Positions 53,396 to 63,189 of a DNA stretch of 64,000 bases are shown here, piece after piece; the first letter of the stretch is position 1, and each line of letters begins with the position of its first letter. The stretch covers positions 62,001 to 126,000 of the forward strand of contig NZ_QMEA01000003.1 of assembly GCF_012912105.1 (NCBI RefSeq). Direction: 5' to 3'. Below the pieces are notes generated by a model that saw only the letters and a program-made list of their open reading frames with translations, was not told the origin of the DNA and did not search any database. The stretch is from Brasilonema sp. UFV-L1. GTDB lineage: Bacteria > Cyanobacteriota > Cyanobacteriia > Cyanobacteriales > Nostocaceae. Position numbers and translations under genes: made by a program.

Positions 53396-54082
53396 TCAAA
53401 TTTCTGGTTCAATTCCCGCTGCCCTGAGTTGTGCTGCTAATCGTTCTGCTCGTTCTGAACCCCAGAGCAAAAGATTGCCATTATCATCCCACCACCGCAG
53501 CCAATAACCTGTGCGATTCTCTCTAGTTCCTTGCCATATTCCCAGAAATAATCTCATTTCAGCAATCCAGTAACGATTATTGGCATCAGGGTTTTGTAAC
53601 TGATATCGTTGGAAATCATCCAATTGATAAACTTCCAGTTCCCCGGCATCCGGTTCAAAAATGGCGTAATTGGGAACCTTTAAGACTTGTTCGTAAAAAA
53701 ACCACTTTCCTGGAGGGTAAGTCGGCTTACTTGAATACTCGCCGCCTTCAGTGTCAGAAAGAAATTCCATGACAATAACTGGAATATCGCCTTGAAGTTG
53801 GGGTGTATAGCTGCGTTTGATTTCCTCTCGCGACACTCGAATAGAAGGTATATACGCCCAGTCTGGCGCTTTCACTACTATCTTCTGATTCACCGTAGCG
53901 CAAATGCCGTAGTTTGTTGTAGTTAACGCATTCGGTAGTAACTTGCTTGCAACTTGCAAACTTTCGGTTAACGCTGCGGCAAGAGAAGGCTGATTAATAT
54001 TGTCCACTGGCTCGTTGTCTAAAACAAAGTCATCTGGTAGCTTTTCCCAGGTAATTTCGTAGCTGGCGGTACTGGCTAACAT
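53396..54082 (-). CDS. Uma2-family putative endonuclease (longer subgroup)
   Basis: 228 residues. Core motifs: KAPDWAYIPSIRVSRE near 75-90, PVIVMEFLSDTEGGEYSSKP and YEQVLKVPNYAIFEPDAGE. It belongs to the longer Uma2 branch, distinct from the copies at 4.2 and 56.8 kb, and keeps the PD aspartate and the (D/E)-x-x motif residues. C-terminal extension (RAERLAAQLRAAGIEPEI) is typical. It is 156 bp from the convergent-facing end of the RT gene, same strand. Confidence 0.88.
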   Translation of the reverse strand: MLASTASYEITWEKLPDDFVLDNEPVDNINQPSLAAALTESLQVASKLLPNALTTTNYGICATVNQKIVVKAPDWAYIPSIRVSREEIKRSYTPQLQGDIPVIVMEFLSDTEGGEYSSKPTYPPGKWFFYEQVLKVPNYAIFEPDAGELEVYQLDDFQRYQLQNPDANNRYWIAEMRLFLGIWQGTRENRTGYWLRWWDDNGNLLLWGSERAERLAAQLRAAGIEPEI

Positions 54083-54238
54083 GGTACAGGGCTGGAATAT
54101 TTAGTTTTACTGTAGCGCTTGGGGATGAACGGTAGGAGGTTTGAAGAGTACAACACGGTAGTTGAGATTCTGGGGAAGGGCGATCGCCCGTATCCTCTCA
54201 ACAGTTAATACTCAAAAGCATTATTGATCGTACAAGGG

Positions 54239-56617
54239 CTATGAAATAGATACACCAACAGGTGCAGCAGATGTAGTAGCAGTAGGCAGTGGTGAATCTA
54301 GCCAAATATTAAACATTTCTTGAAGAGCAACCTGGAGTTGTTTGTCAAGAAACTCAGCTTCCTTAACAGTAATCTTCTTTGCGTGTGATTTTGTTTTTCT
54401 ATCTACCGGATGCTCAACTCGATTACGCATAGAACCGAGTTGTTCCCAAATAGTGATGCCGTATGGAAGCCTGTCTCTAAAAACTTTTCGGCAAATGAGA
54501 TCCGCATAACCCTTGTCATACAGTCCTGTTTCTAGAGGCAGGACAAACTCGTAAAAAGCAAGAATAGTTATGTGGGAGAATTGATGAAAACTACTGACAT
54601 ACGAACTAGGAGATTTTTGATAGTTGATTACAGACTCTCGCAACTGCTCAACTGCTTTATTGTAGTGTGTAGCATAAAATCGACGCAGATTATATTCTGG
54701 TAGCGAAACTCTATACATAGTTGAGAGCGTTTGAAATATAAAACAAGGTGTCAGGGCATCTGCTGATAAGCCTAACTTTTTAATTAACTCTGATATTGTC
54801 CCCATCTGCTGATGGTATTGCTTTAAATCGTCCCAAGTGACTTTGCATTGTGGTTGTTGGAGAAGATAAACTACCAACTGCTGAAGCAAGGGACTTTTGT
54901 CTATACAAATTAGCCGAAATAATGCGAATTGCTTGTCGCGTGATTTGATTCTTTGAAAAGCACCATAAGCTAATTCTTGGCGGAGGATTGCTGTTTCTTC
55001 AGCATTGCCATTCACCATATTTTGCTCACTTTGTAAACATTCCATCAAGTAAGCATGTTGTGCTGGAACCTCCGTCAATATCCTTGCTGCTATTACTTTC
55101 GCGTACCAGTGAAGTTGAGTGTCAGCTAGCCAAACTTGACATATTGGCGCAACACTTTTAGCCCCGCTCACCTGATATAGTGCCCATAGTGAATTAGCAC
55201 GATGCCAGGAATATACATCATGTTCACTGATAAAAGCCCTCAATCCTTCAATAACATATGAATCATTTTTGAAACGCCCTAAAGCGACCGATATAGCTTC
55301 AGAACGCCAAGGTAATGTAGAAAGTAAACTGAGCACTTGCTCGCGTATCGATGGATGCGGTTCAAGTCGATATAGACAAAATGTGATATTTGACTCAGCC
55401 TCCTTTCCCCGATCTTGATCATCTAATAGTGCAAAAGCCTCTAGAAACTTTTCACGTATTTGTTTTTGTAGATTTTGAGTTTTGTTCTGTTCAATATCGC
55501 AATCTTTGTTTGAGGATAACGTTGTGATTTCTTCATCATCCTCAAGATCATCTTTCTCATCATCCTCGAAATTCCCATTGCTATCTGATATTGTTGTGTA
55601 GTTTTCTACATAAGAACTGGATGTTTTTTTTACATAATCAGTAGCGGAATCAGCCTGTTCACTTTTAGGCGGAGATGGAATCGTGACGAGTAGGCAATTT
55701 CCCTTTCCTGTTGGATCTGTAATTCTGAATCGTAAGCGTGAAATTTCTTTCTCAATATTTTCTATTTTATGAACACTTGTCTTCGTCACCTGTGCTACTA
55801 AACCAGCACGTTTTAACTCAAGGTCAAATAAAATTAATCCACGTTGAACAGTTGATTTGTCTGCTCCAAGAATTCTAACATCATCTACATATCTGACATA
55901 TTGATAACCATGAACTATCATTTTTTTATCAATTTCATGTAAAAACAAGTTAGCAAGAAAATCAGACGCATTGCTACCTTGAGGAATTCCACGGCTCATC
56001 TTTATATTTGCGTTATGTACTGCCCATTTCTCCAGACAGTTTAGAAATAGTTGCTCAAATTGTTGGTCTTCACCGCAATATTTACGTATAAGACTTAATA
56101 AACAAGCATGGTCAATGGTGTCATAGAAGGCAACAATATCTGTCGAGGCGATCCAGGGGTTCCCAGCAGAATACAGCTTTTCAACACGGTTCACAAAGCG
56201 TGTGTACTGCTTCTTCCAAGGTTTGAGCATCCAACGCTTTCCTGGTCCAGCATAAAGATTACCTAAAACACACTGATTCTCATGGCTGACAAGATAAAGG
56301 TAGGCTTGATCAGCAATAATATTTACTAGTGCTTGGTAGACAATCACATCTGGTACAGCCATCAGTGACATTGTTCTCAATGTGCTGGAAGGCTTTGGCA
56401 CATAAACTTTGTGATCAGCTAAAGGTTGATAAGGAAAATCTTCAGCTACCACTCGCTGTACTAAATTTTCAAGATTAGCTTGAAGATTATGTGCAAATAG
56501 TTTCATCCCTAACTCGTCGTGAACCATACGACTTGTGACATTCACAGTTCGCTGCCAAGCAAGCAGGAAATTCTCATAAGTCGCAAACTTATTCCAAAGG
56601 GATAATGATTTTATCAT
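54239..56617 (-). CDS. Reverse transcriptase-HEAT-like-HEPN fusion protein (putative defence RT)
   Basis: 792 residues. RT palm and fingers about 55-300: motif A TDIVAFYDTID with D160 and D166, RGIPQGSNAS (209-218), catalytic YVDD (243-246). An acidic, probably disordered linker lies near 340-375 (EDDEKDDLEDDEE). Residues about 400-600 form HEAT-like helical repeats (HPSIREQVLSLLSTLPW, WHRANSLWALYQVSGAK, WYAKVIAARIL). The C-terminus has a helical HEPN-like segment with R731-N-R-V-E-H736 (Rx4H), then a Lys-rich end. The order RT, helical repeats, HEPN recalls AbiA-type abortive-infection RTs. No retron-type msr/msd or maturase domain is visible. Confidence 0.8.
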   Translation of the reverse strand: MIKSLSLWNKFATYENFLLAWQRTVNVTSRMVHDELGMKLFAHNLQANLENLVQRVVAEDFPYQPLADHKVYVPKPSSTLRTMSLMAVPDVIVYQALVNIIADQAYLYLVSHENQCVLGNLYAGPGKRWMLKPWKKQYTRFVNRVEKLYSAGNPWIASTDIVAFYDTIDHACLLSLIRKYCGEDQQFEQLFLNCLEKWAVHNANIKMSRGIPQGSNASDFLANLFLHEIDKKMIVHGYQYVRYVDDVRILGADKSTVQRGLILFDLELKRAGLVAQVTKTSVHKIENIEKEISRLRFRITDPTGKGNCLLVTIPSPPKSEQADSATDYVKKTSSSYVENYTTISDSNGNFEDDEKDDLEDDEEITTLSSNKDCDIEQNKTQNLQKQIREKFLEAFALLDDQDRGKEAESNITFCLYRLEPHPSIREQVLSLLSTLPWRSEAISVALGRFKNDSYVIEGLRAFISEHDVYSWHRANSLWALYQVSGAKSVAPICQVWLADTQLHWYAKVIAARILTEVPAQHAYLMECLQSEQNMVNGNAEETAILRQELAYGAFQRIKSRDKQFALFRLICIDKSPLLQQLVVYLLQQPQCKVTWDDLKQYHQQMGTISELIKKLGLSADALTPCFIFQTLSTMYRVSLPEYNLRRFYATHYNKAVEQLRESVINYQKSPSSYVSSFHQFSHITILAFYEFVLPLETGLYDKGYADLICRKVFRDRLPYGITIWEQLGSMRNRVEHPVDRKTKSHAKKITVKEAEFLDKQLQVALQEMFNIWLDSPLPTATTSAAPVGVSIS

Positions 56618-56780
56618 AATTTATACATAAAATGTCTTTGAAAATTCATCTACAACTATAGCCAGGCTCATAGATCTTGGAGGTAGATGGCAAACGTTAC
56701 AATAGATATCAGTATCTAAACTGAAGTTCCCCCCAAGTCAAAAGACCTAACGTTTTTCATAATTTTTTAAGCAGCATCAC

Positions 56781-57365
56781 ATGAATGCCTTAATCCTCGA
56801 CCTAAATCTTTTCATCGACTTAACTGATGAGCAATTCTTTGAACTATGCCAGCGTCACGAACTGATAAGATTTGAGCGCAATGCTGATAAAAAACTGGTA
56901 CTCATGCCTCTTTTCGGCGGTATAACCAGTATCCGCAGCGCCAATCTATGCTATCAACTGGGAAAGTGGAATCGTGACTATACTTTGGGAGTTGCTTTCG
57001 GTTCTTCAACTGGCTTTACACTACCAAATGGTGCCGTTCGTTCGCCTACAGCATCTTGGTTGAAGCGGGAAAAATGGGATGCTTTGACGCCTGAACAACA
57101 AGAAAAATTTGCTCCTGCTTGTCCTGATTTTTTAGTCGAACTACGCTCATCTAATGATGACTGGAAAAGGCTACAAACCAAAATGTCGGAATATCTGAAT
57201 AACGGTGCAAAATTGGGTTGGTTAATTGACCTAGAAACGTGGGAAGTGGAAATTTATCGTCCAAATCAGGATGTAGAAATTCTCGAATCACCAGTGGCAC
57301 TGTCAGGAGAAGATGTGCTGCCTGGGTTTGTATTTTCTTTAGAGGAAATGATCTCGGTTGTCTGA
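56781..57365 (+). CDS. Uma2-family protein lacking the PD aspartate
   Basis: 194 residues, clearly parallel to the copy at 4.2 kb (LTDEQFFELCQRHELIRFER, CPDFLVELRSSNDDWKRLQ, YLNNGAKLGWLIDLETWEVE). At position 90, where the 4.2-kb copy has D90 in the PD motif, this one has T90 (VRSPTASWL). MPPTGGESG is also replaced by MPLFGGITS. Two motif positions are therefore lost and the nuclease is probably inactive. It stands divergently next to the RT gene, 163 bp apart. Confidence 0.9.
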   Translation: MNALILDLNLFIDLTDEQFFELCQRHELIRFERNADKKLVLMPLFGGITSIRSANLCYQLGKWNRDYTLGVAFGSSTGFTLPNGAVRSPTASWLKREKWDALTPEQQEKFAPACPDFLVELRSSNDDWKRLQTKMSEYLNNGAKLGWLIDLETWEVEIYRPNQDVEILESPVALSGEDVLPGFVFSLEEMISVV

Positions 57366-57395
57366 GGGACACAGCACCCTGTGTCCCCACCCTTT

Positions 57396-58070
57396 CTACA
57401 CCAACGCCCCCACTTTCTCCAACAACCCCTGGAACAACTTCAACCCATCGCTACCGCCCAGCATCGCGTCAGATGCTCTCTCTGGATGCGGCATCATTCC
57501 CAACACGTTTCCTTGACGGTTGCAAATCCCGGCTATGTTGTTCACTGAGCCGTTGGGATTATCTCCCTCGTAACGAAACAGGACTTGACCGTTATTTTCA
57601 ATCTCTGATAATGTAGACTCATCTGCGTAAAATTGCCCCTCTCCATGAGCAATGGGCAAAGTAATGATTTCAGCATTTTGATAACCTTGCGTCCAAGCAA
57701 AATTTGTACGCTCGACTTTGACTGGAATGCGATCGCATATAAAATGCAAATCCCGATTTCTTACCAACGCCCCCGGCAACAGCCCTGCCTCAGTTAATAC
57801 TTGGAAACCGTTGCAAATACCGAGGACAAGTTTCCCATTTTGAGCGTGTTCAATGACTTGCTGCATCACAGGTGAAAACCGGGCGATCGCACCACAGCGT
57901 AGATAATCCCCGTAGCTAAAACCACCTGGTAGAATGATGATATCCACATCAGAAATATCAGTTTCTTGATGCCAAACCATGCGAGTTGGTTGCTGTAGTA
58001 AGTCTTTTGTGACGTAAGCAACGTCGCGATCGCAATTAGAACCCGGAAAAACAACAACCCCAAATTTCAT
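57396..58070 (-). CDS. purQ: Phosphoribosylformylglycinamidine synthase I (glutaminase subunit)
   Basis: 224 residues of the class-I glutamine amidotransferase fold: FPGSNCDRDVAYV near the N-terminus, ILPGGFSYGDYLRCGAIARF, the catalytic Cys in LGICNGFQVLTEAGLLPGAL, and LGMMPHPERASDAML with the His/Glu pair. With PurL and PurS it makes FGAM in purine synthesis. PurS is encoded 86 bp upstream in the same direction. Confidence 0.97.
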   Translation of the reverse strand: MKFGVVVFPGSNCDRDVAYVTKDLLQQPTRMVWHQETDISDVDIIILPGGFSYGDYLRCGAIARFSPVMQQVIEHAQNGKLVLGICNGFQVLTEAGLLPGALVRNRDLHFICDRIPVKVERTNFAWTQGYQNAEIITLPIAHGEGQFYADESTLSEIENNGQVLFRYEGDNPNGSVNNIAGICNRQGNVLGMMPHPERASDAMLGGSDGLKLFQGLLEKVGALV

Positions 58071-58156
58071 GTTATTAGTTATTTAATTATTAGTTATTAG
58101 TCATGAGTCATTAGAGTTTAAAAATCGAAGGATAAAAACTAATGACTCTGAAAAGA

Positions 58157-58435
58157 TTAATAAACTCCTGTCTGTGACTCAACTTCTATCAAATCAAAGC
58201 GATAATTTTCTATCACTGGATTTGTAAGCATTTGGTCACATATGCGATTTAAGTCTTGACGAGCTGTACCTTCATCAGTTGAGACGAGAGTTATTTCGAT
58301 GTACTTGCCAATCCGCACTTGCTCAACATGAGGGTATCCCAATTGCTTGAGTTCAGATTTTACTGCTACTCCAGCAGGATCCAGAACTGAAGGACGGAGA
58401 GTGACAAATATTTTGGCTAGATACTTCCTTTGCAC
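58157..58435 (-). CDS. purS: Phosphoribosylformylglycinamidine synthase subunit PurS
   Basis: 92 residues. PSVLDPAGVAVKSELKQLGY then VRIGKYIEITLVSTDEGTAR are standard PurS motifs. It is the small structural subunit that joins PurL and PurQ. The purS-purQ order is typical in cyanobacteria; no purL follows in this window. Confidence 0.94.
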   Translation of the reverse strand: MQRKYLAKIFVTLRPSVLDPAGVAVKSELKQLGYPHVEQVRIGKYIEITLVSTDEGTARQDLNRICDQMLTNPVIENYRFDLIEVESQTGVY

Positions 58436-58686
58436 TGGCTTTTGCTGAATACTGCTAAGCTCATACTATATCTTTATGTCCCAATTAGGCGACAATTAAA
58501 TGACAAGTCATTATAGTGGACAGTTGGTGCATGCCTATGGTGGGGGATTTAAACTTGCCAAACAGCGCCTTCGGTGCTCAAGTCTGGAGGAACGTTACCT
58601 AAGAAGTGATAAAGCTGATAACTGATAACTGTTAAAATGAGTTTTTTAAAACAGAATTAATGTTTTCTTAGTATACTTACTTGTCT

Positions 58687-59085
58687 ATGAGAGCCATACG
58701 TACCCGCAGCCAAGAGCGTATTCTAAACTTGCTCAAAACCGTTAAACAAGGCATTTCTGCCCAAGATATCTATGTGGAATTACGTAGCCGTAACCAAAGT
58801 ATGGGTTTGGCAACAGTTTACCGCTCATTAGAATCCTTAAAGCTTGAAGGCATGGTGCAAGTACGGACATTGGGTAACGGTGAAGCCCTCTATAACTTAG
58901 CGCAGCAAGATAAGCACCATCTGACTTGTCTACAGTGCGGTGCTTCCATCCCGATTAATCAATGTCCTGTCCATGATTTAGAGGAGCAGCTGCAATCTAA
59001 ACATAAATTCAAGATTTTCTACCACACTCTAGAGTTTTTTGGTTTGTGTAGTCAATGTCAGTTAGCTCAAGCTGCTGGGGAATAA
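58687..59085 (+). CDS. Fur-family regulator, FurB/Zur-like
   Basis: 132 residues from ATG 58687 (TTG 58681 is two codons upstream). Winged-helix part ISAQDIYVELRSRNQSMGLA then TVYRSLESLKLEGMVQV. Metal sites HHLTCLQCGASIPINQCPVH and FFGLCSQCQ carry the two CxxC zinc motifs. The overall pattern matches FurB/Zur of Anabaena rather than FurA, from memory. Zur represses zinc-uptake genes. Its stop codon TAA borders a MITE-like repeat. Confidence 0.85.
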   Translation: MRAIRTRSQERILNLLKTVKQGISAQDIYVELRSRNQSMGLATVYRSLESLKLEGMVQVRTLGNGEALYNLAQQDKHHLTCLQCGASIPINQCPVHDLEEQLQSKHKFKIFYHTLEFFGLCSQCQLAQAAGE

Positions 59086-59242
59086 TATCGTGTCCGGTTG
59101 AACACTTATCATTAGGGTGCGAAGCGAAGAATCTCCGAGATGCTTCACTGCACGGAGCCTGCCCTCGAGCGAAGCGAAGGGTTACGTTCAGCATGACATA
59201 AGTTCAAATTTTACCCGCGAGCAGTATAAACGGACTTGATAT
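59085..59242. repeat. MITE-like element with imperfect terminal inverted repeats
   Basis: ATATCGTGTCCGGTT at its start (59085-59099) pairs imperfectly with AAACGGACTTGATAT (59228-59242). A related left end, ATATCAAGTCCGGTT, recurs near 63012-63026. The interior carries the GCGAAGCGAAG palindromic spacer motif common in cyanobacteria. The start coincides with the stop codon of the Fur gene. Confidence 0.6.
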
Positions 59243-59309
59243 AAGAACAAACCAATTTAAAATTCAAAATTCTTTTTTTGAATTTTGAATTTTGATAGGC
59301 TCCCTGAGT

Positions 59310-60317
59310 CTAGCTAGAGCGATGATTATTTGTTGTAGGTGTTTCACCTGTATATGGGAGATTTGAATCAGGCTGACCATCTGAGACGATTGAGCGTATA
59401 CCTTCCAAAGTAGCAGGTATTGTGCGCGGATCCATAAACATAACCTTGCTACTCTCGCTTTTACCGATTGTCGCACCCATCTCGAGGTAACCCAAGGCAA
59501 ACAGAACTTCCAAAGCTTGATGAGCAAGAGGGTTATTTTTCATTTTTTGGGCAATGATGTCAGCAGATTCGGCGATCGCCTGCGCCTTAAGAACTTGCTG
59601 CTGACGTTCGGCTTGTGCCCTGAGAACGATGGCTTTTTGTTCAGCTTCTGCTCGCAAAAGCAGCGCTTTTTGACGGGCTTCTGCTTCTATAATTTGGGCG
59701 TCAGCTTCACCTTTGGCGTTATTGACGGCTGATTCGCGATCGCCTTCAGAAGTTAAAATTGCTGCTCGTTTACGACGTTCCGCCGACATTTGCAATTCCA
59801 TCGACTCCGTAACAGCCTTTGATGGGATAATATCCCGTAGTTCCACTCGCGTTACTTTTACGCCCCAAGGGTCAGTCGCAACATCCAATTCATGCAATAA
59901 AATTTCATTAATTTGAGAACGGGCAGTAAAAGTTTCATCCAATTCCAACTTGCCCATCTCCGCACGAATTTGAGTCAGCACCAAATTCTGCATTGCTGTG
60001 CGGAGATTCTCCACTTTGTAGTAAGCTTTCTCCATATCAACGATACGCCAGTAAACCACTGCATCAACAGTAATTGACACGTTATCGCGGGTGATGCTCT
60101 GTTGTGGAGGAATATCTATGACTTTTTCCCGGATCGTCTCGCGGAAGACGACTCTATCAAAAACAGGGATGATAAAATTAAGTCCTGGTTCTAATTTTTT
60201 ATTATAGCTTCCCAAACGTTCCACCAAAGCTTCATTACCCTGATTCACGACTTTCGCAGAACCAGCTAAAGCAGAACCACCTAGAGCTAGAAAAACAAGT
60301 AAAAAAAACTGTTCCAT
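59310..60317 (-). CDS. SPFH (stomatin/paraslipin-type) membrane protein
   Basis: 335 residues. One N-terminal membrane anchor (about 1-21), a Band-7 domain ([40 protein letters not shown]) and a long Ala/Glu-rich coiled coil ([20 protein letters not shown]). A C-terminal stretch ([20 protein letters not shown]) matches the paraslipin group of stomatins. It works with the membrane-anchored NfeD protein encoded 30 bp upstream. It may organise membrane protein quality control. Confidence 0.93.
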   Translation of the reverse strand: MEQFFLLVFLALGGSALAGSAKVVNQGNEALVERLGSYNKKLEPGLNFIIPVFDRVVFRETIREKVIDIPPQQSITRDNVSITVDAVVYWRIVDMEKAYYKVENLRTAMQNLVLTQIRAEMGKLELDETFTARSQINEILLHELDVATDPWGVKVTRVELRDIIPSKAVTESMELQMSAERRKRAAILTSEGDRESAVNNAKGEADAQIIEAEARQKALLLRAEAEQKAIVLRAQAERQQQVLKAQAIAESADIIAQKMKNNPLAHQALEVLFALGYLEMGATIGKSESSKVMFMDPRTIPATLEGIRSIVSDGQPDSNLPYTGETPTTNNHRSS

Positions 60318-60347
60318 AATAAATTTTCCAATTTTTTTCAGAAGGAA

Positions 60348-60782
60348 TTAGGAGTGCAACAGATTTTCTGGCATCACAATTAAGGTGGTACCTTCGCGTC
60401 TTGTGACGTAAACTCTTTGATTAGGTGGAATTGTGAGCGTTTCATCGTCACAACGTGCTCGCCAAGAATTTCCTTCGTACAGCACTCGTCCTGGTTTCCC
60501 GGCTGGAATCTCAATTAAAGTTTCGGCTATAATGGCATGCTGAATTTTCGCTTTGCGTCGCGGCAAACTCACAAACCTACGGGAAAGTATGATCAGGGCT
60601 GTGGAAAGCAACAGCCAAACCACAACTTGTAGCCATAACTTGCCCAAAATTGTTTGAGATAAAAACGCCACGAGCAGAGCGCTAATTCCCATCATGAAGG
60701 CAACAAAAGCTGTTGGCAGAAATAGTTCTATCAAACATAGCCCTGAACCTGCTAACAACCAGATAATGGTAGTACTTGGCAT
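60348..60782 (-). CDS. NfeD-family membrane protein
   Basis: 144 residues: two to three hydrophobic segments (WLLAGSGLCLIELFLPTAFV near 9-28, FMMGISALLVAFL) and a C-terminal OB-fold beta domain (GKPGRVLYEGNSWRARCDDE then RVYVTRREGTTLIVMPE). This is the short NfeD type that accompanies stomatin genes. It precedes the SPFH gene by 30 bp on the same strand, so they share an operon. Confidence 0.92.
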   Translation of the reverse strand: MPSTTIIWLLAGSGLCLIELFLPTAFVAFMMGISALLVAFLSQTILGKLWLQVVVWLLLSTALIILSRRFVSLPRRKAKIQHAIIAETLIEIPAGKPGRVLYEGNSWRARCDDETLTIPPNQRVYVTRREGTTLIVMPENLLHS

Positions 60783-61013
60783 AACGCCGTCCTAGACGAT
60801 ATACTCACACCGTCAATACATTTTTATAATTAGATACACTTACACGTTAACTGTTTCCAGAAAGGAAAACTTAATTTTAGAAGGTAAACTTTGATGATTT
60901 TTATTAACAATAATTAACAATAACACAATCCTAGTTTATCTAAGCTTTTGGTATTTAACAGCAAAATTTAATCGAAGTTAACCCATCTATATTATCTAAA
61001 AATTCCCACTCAC

Positions 61014-62966
61014 ATGATTTCAACTCAGCGAATAATTTCTTGCACAAATCCTAACTGTACTCAACCCATTAATTCTGTAGGAGATAGTGTTTGTGCAACT
61101 TGTCAAACTCCTTTAGTTTACCGCTACCTTTGGGCAACTGGTTCATCAGTCGTCAAAATTCAACCTGGAGAAAATGTGGCAAATAGGTATGAGGTTATTA
61201 CTCCCAAGATTTGGCTAGATACTCAACCAGGACTATTGCCAGAGATTCCTGAAGAATTATCACAAGAAATTGTATCTTATCTAAAGTTATATCAACACAG
61301 ATTACACATTCCCCAGGCATATGGTTTTGCTCACGATGATATTCTTTTACTGGAAAATGTACCGATAGATGAGACAGGAAATCTCTACCCAGCAATCACA
61401 GACGCATGGGAACAAGCACAACCAGTACGACAAGTTTATTGGTTATGGCAAATTCTTCAACTGTGGACACCATTATCAGAGTTAGGAGTTGCTGGTAGTT
61501 TGCTCATTCTGGATAATTTGCGAGTGCAAGGTTGGTGTGTGCGACTGTTGGAACTTGTTAATGTAGAACCAAGGGATGCAATGTCTCTACAACAGTTGGG
61601 TGAATGTTGGCAACCTTGGGTAGCGACTGCAAAGACACCAATTGCACAAGAACTAAACAATATAGTTGAGCAAATGCGGAGTGAGGAAGTCAATTTAGAA
61701 TCTATCACCGCTCAACTCAATATTTTACTTTTATCATCTGCAGCAGATTTACCATTAACTTTAGAGGTAGCAGGAGCAACAGATTCTGGTGTACAACAAA
61801 CACAAAATGAAGACACTTGTTATCCGACTGATGCTGACAATTCTGATGATCCATTATTACCACGAGTGTCTATTATTTGTGATGGTATTGCTGGACATGA
61901 AGGCGGTGAGGTTGCAAGTTTCTTAGCAGTAGAGTCCTTAAAGTTGCAACTTCGTGCCTTACTCACAGAGGTAAAAGAACAAGCAGACATTTTACCAGCA
62001 GACTTAATTCAAAAACAACTAGAAGCAAGTTTGCGGATTGTTAATAACGTCATTTGTAACTGTAATGATGAGCAAAAACGCGAAGGTACCCAACGTATGG
62101 GTACAACACTCGTGATGGCAGTGCAATTACCGCAAACCATCAAAACTCCTCAAGTCATTCAATCACAAAATACACATGAACTTTACTTAACTCATGTGGG
62201 TGACAGTCGTGCTTACTGGATAACACAAAACCACTGTCACCTTTTAACAATAGATAATGATGTCGCAGGGCGGGAAGTCCGTTATGCTCGCAGTTTATAT
62301 CGAAAAGCATTACAACGTCCAGATGCGACTGGTTTGACTCAAGCATTAGGTACAAAAGATGGTGAATTTCTGCGTCCGGTAGTTCAGCGATTTATTTTAG
62401 AAGAAGATGGAATATTGTTGTTGTGTTCTGATGGTTTGAGCGACAATAACTTGGTAGAACACTCTTGGCGGGATTACGCTATTCCTGTTTTACAAGGTAC
62501 ACTTTCCTTGGAAGATGCTGTCCGTCAATGGATTGAATTGGCAAACCAGAAAAATGCTCACGATAATATATCAGTGGTTTTGACTCATTGTCGTGTTTCC
62601 CCAGAGCCTACGGTGTCACTGGTTCCCGTCTCGGAACCTGTAGAAGTAGCTGTAGAAGTACCTGTAGAGGTAATAGTAGCAGAACAAGAAACACAACTGG
62701 AACAAAAATCTGATTTAGCACCAAGTTCTCAAGCACTTCTGGAATTACTGATTTCAGAACCACATGCAATAGACGAAAGCCAAACTTCTGTGAAACGTCA
62801 AGGGCGTAAAAAGTGGTGGTTCTTGTTTGGGGGGTTGTTGGTTTTGCTTGTGGGTGGTACAAGTTTAGGATTGTTTGCTTGGTGGCGACTGAATCCGCAA
62901 ACATTTCAGCAGGTGTGTGGGCGACTTCCTCAGAAAGTGCAGCAAGTGTGTTCACCGCAGAGGTAA
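61014..62966 (+). CDS. PP2C-type protein phosphatase with zinc ribbon and C-terminal TM helix
   Basis: 650 residues. A zinc ribbon with C10, C15, C27, C30 (SCTNPNCTQPI, SVCATCQTP) opens it. A pseudo-kinase-like or adaptor region follows (about 45-235), then a PP2C domain (about 250-535: QTQNEDTCYPT, ICDGIAGHEGGEVASFLAVE, THVGDSRAYWI, LCSDGLSDNNLVEHSW, AHDNISVVLTHC) with the acidic metal residues. Near the C-terminus there is a TM helix (about 594-618, WWFLFGGLLVLLVGGTS). Likely reverses Ser/Thr phosphorylation by cyanobacterial Hanks-type kinases. Confidence 0.88.
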   Translation: MISTQRIISCTNPNCTQPINSVGDSVCATCQTPLVYRYLWATGSSVVKIQPGENVANRYEVITPKIWLDTQPGLLPEIPEELSQEIVSYLKLYQHRLHIPQAYGFAHDDILLLENVPIDETGNLYPAITDAWEQAQPVRQVYWLWQILQLWTPLSELGVAGSLLILDNLRVQGWCVRLLELVNVEPRDAMSLQQLGECWQPWVATAKTPIAQELNNIVEQMRSEEVNLESITAQLNILLLSSAADLPLTLEVAGATDSGVQQTQNEDTCYPTDADNSDDPLLPRVSIICDGIAGHEGGEVASFLAVESLKLQLRALLTEVKEQADILPADLIQKQLEASLRIVNNVICNCNDEQKREGTQRMGTTLVMAVQLPQTIKTPQVIQSQNTHELYLTHVGDSRAYWITQNHCHLLTIDNDVAGREVRYARSLYRKALQRPDATGLTQALGTKDGEFLRPVVQRFILEEDGILLLCSDGLSDNNLVEHSWRDYAIPVLQGTLSLEDAVRQWIELANQKNAHDNISVVLTHCRVSPEPTVSLVPVSEPVEVAVEVPVEVIVAEQETQLEQKSDLAPSSQALLELLISEPHAIDESQTSVKRQGRKKWWFLFGGLLVLLVGGTSLGLFAWWRLNPQTFQQVCGRLPQKVQQVCSPQR

Positions 62967-63189
62967 TGTGTAAACTCTTTCACTGCTAAAAACGCTTTGG
63001 GATAAGGAGTGATATCAAGTCCGGTTAATCACTGACTATTTGTCCGCAGCGAGTGGAACGTAGATCCCAGAGGGGGCTTCTGTGCTTTCTTAGTAATCGC
63101 TGCGGATTTGAGATTGCATCCGGAATGAGCAACTCTCTACGTGATTACTAATTTTAGCTAGCATACAATTAACTTCTTATCCAGCAGCT

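Noticed and set aside
54239-56617. RT as a retron or group II intron maturase
   Set aside because: No msr/msd-like inverted repeats were noticed in the 160-bp gaps either side, no maturase X domain or HNH motif, and no intron 5' GUGYG or domain V sequence.
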